Shown: in pieces, positions 63,252-64,000 of the stretch
How the letters are laid out: the number at the start of each line of letters is the position of its first letter
Position numbering within the stretch: the stretch's first letter is position 1
Position numbers and translations under genes: made by a program
Origin: Bacillota bacterium
GTDB taxonomy: Bacteria > Bacillota > Clostridia > Christensenellales > CAG-138
Length of the DNA stretch: 64,000 bases
Assembly: GCA_023409435.1 (NCBI GenBank)
Contig: JAEYHP010000087.1
Location: 34,952-98,951, forward strand
Direction: 5' to 3'
The notes under the pieces: model-generated
What the model saw: the letters and a program-made list of their open reading frames with translations, nothing else
The model's database searches: none
What the model was told of the DNA's origin: nothing

Positions 63252-64000
63252 ATGCATCCGTTACAATCTATGGTGCTGCAACAAAAGCAAGGGATACCTG
63301 CGGGTATCTACTCTTGTTGCAGCGCCAGCGAATATGTGCTGCGCGCCGCTATTCTTCGGGCCAAACGTCATGGCGTTCCATTGCTCATTGAGGCCACGGC
63401 CAATCAGGTAAATCAGTTCGGCGGTTATACCGGCATGCGCCCAGCGGATTTCTACGCATATATCATGGGCTTAGCACAGGGATACGGTATGCCTAAGGAC
63501 CAGATCATTCTGGGCGGCGACCATCTTGGCCCGCTGACATGGACCGACCTGTCCGAAGCAGAAGCCATGGTATACGCTGAGGATCTGGTCTCCCTTTTTG
63601 TAGAAGCCGGCTTTACAAAGATTCATCTGGATACCAGCATGCGCCTTGCCTCGGACAGCAAGGCCGAGCGCCTGAGCGACGCGACAATCGCCAGACGTGG
63701 GGCAAGGTTGTGTAAAGCTGCAGAAGCAGCTTATGTAAGGCGAGCCGCCGTCAATCCCGGCAGTATGGCCCCCGTATACATCATTGGCAGCGAGGTACCT
63801 ATCCCGGGCGGTGCGCAGGAAGCTGAGGATGCCGTGGAGATTACTCGTCCAGCAGACTGCCTGGCTACTTACGAAGCGTTCAGAAATGCTTTTGCCGAAA
63901 TTGGGCTTGCGGATGCCTGGCAGCGTGTAATCGGGCTTGTAATACAACCCGGCGTAGAGTTTGGTAATAAAGATGTGTTCCTGTATGACAGGGCCAAAGC
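63252..64000 (+). CDS. GatZ/KbaZ-type tagatose-bisphosphate aldolase accessory subunit (partial)
   Basis: The frame is open from ATG 63252 (AGGAG before it) to the right edge, about 249 codons, so the end is cut. It begins MHPLQSMVLQQKQG and includes LIEATANQVNQFGGYTGMRP, GDHLGPL and TKIHLDTSMR, matching the non-catalytic GatZ/KbaZ subunit that stabilises class II tagatose-bisphosphate aldolases. It follows the aldolase by 94 bases. Its presence points to a tagatose-type or stereo-related bisphosphate as the cleaved intermediate. Confidence 0.92.
   Translation, partial: MHPLQSMVLQQKQGIPAGIYSCCSASEYVLRAAILRAKRHGVPLLIEATANQVNQFGGYTGMRPADFYAYIMGLAQGYGMPKDQIILGGDHLGPLTWTDLSEAEAMVYAEDLVSLFVEAGFTKIHLDTSMRLASDSKAERLSDATIARRGARLCKAAEAAYVRRAAVNPGSMAPVYIIGSEVPIPGGAQEAEDAVEITRPADCLATYEAFRNAFAEIGLADAWQRVIGLVIQPGVEFGNKDVFLYDRAK

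Overview
The window looks like chromosome from a Gram-positive, probably clostridial (Bacillota) genome of fairly high GC. The support is the short-form HisG with HisZ, lipoprotein-type exported proteins, a DUF47/PiT phosphate pair, a KimA-type potassium importer, a PTS with an MtlR-type regulator, a split argCJBDF-carAB cluster and Shine-Dalgarno sites close to AGGAGG. The species cannot be named from sequence alone. I see no rRNA, tRNA, CRISPR array or intact mobile element.

Layout. 1-4.5 kb (minus strand): a partial YibE/F membrane protein, an exported alkaline phosphatase, an unrecognised gene, and a stand-alone S4 gene behind a strong promoter with two tandem palindromes. 3.7-12.1 kb (minus): one complete histidine operon, hisZ-G-D-C-B-H-A-F-IE plus a PHP-type histinol-phosphate phosphatase, with one clear promoter and a very short leader. 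12.5-17.4 kb: DUF47 and PiT phosphate uptake (minus), a KimA-like K+ importer (plus), and a TSUP permease (minus). 17.7-18.7 kb: an AT-richer orphan membrane-anchored protein. 18.8-29.3 kb (minus): the arginine cluster argC-J-B-D-F, then carA and a carB that is fused in frame to a diaminopimelate-epimerase domain. 29.5-31.5 kb: a nitroreductase, a MazG-like pyrophosphatase and a DUF4037-type nucleotidyltransferase. 31.7-38.7 kb (minus): a mannitol-type PTS operon that also carries a 1-phosphofructokinase-like kinase and the general PTS proteins EI and HPr. 39.0-42.5 kb (minus): a two-component system with a co-transcribed membrane-anchored protein. 42.6-49.3 kb: formate-tetrahydrofolate ligase (minus), then a canonical dapF with a pseudouridine kinase/glycosidase pair, then glmS (plus). 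49.4-50.5 kb: a decayed island holding a broken AAA-ATPase gene. 50.6-64 kb: a large carbohydrate locus that runs off the right edge.

The carbohydrate locus is the best candidate for an undescribed system. It has four parts: a PfkB kinase, an allulose-6-phosphate-type epimerase, a hexuloisomerase-like SIS protein and a D-lyxose-isomerase-like cupin (plus strand); a second PfkB kinase and a DUF4432 sugar epimerase (minus strand); a ribose-type ABC importer; and a DhaK-like/DhaL-like kinase pair split around a DeoR regulator, followed by a class II aldolase and its GatZ/KbaZ-type partner. The DhaK-like subunit lacks the two substrate-binding histidines of true dihydroxyacetone kinases. The expected logic is import, isomerisation or epimerisation, phosphorylation to a ketose phosphate or bisphosphate, and aldol cleavage. 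The actual sugar is unknown.

The second unusual feature is the CarB-DapF fusion. Its DapF domain has lost the first catalytic cysteine (Ala instead), while a separate, fully canonical dapF sits about 26 kb away.
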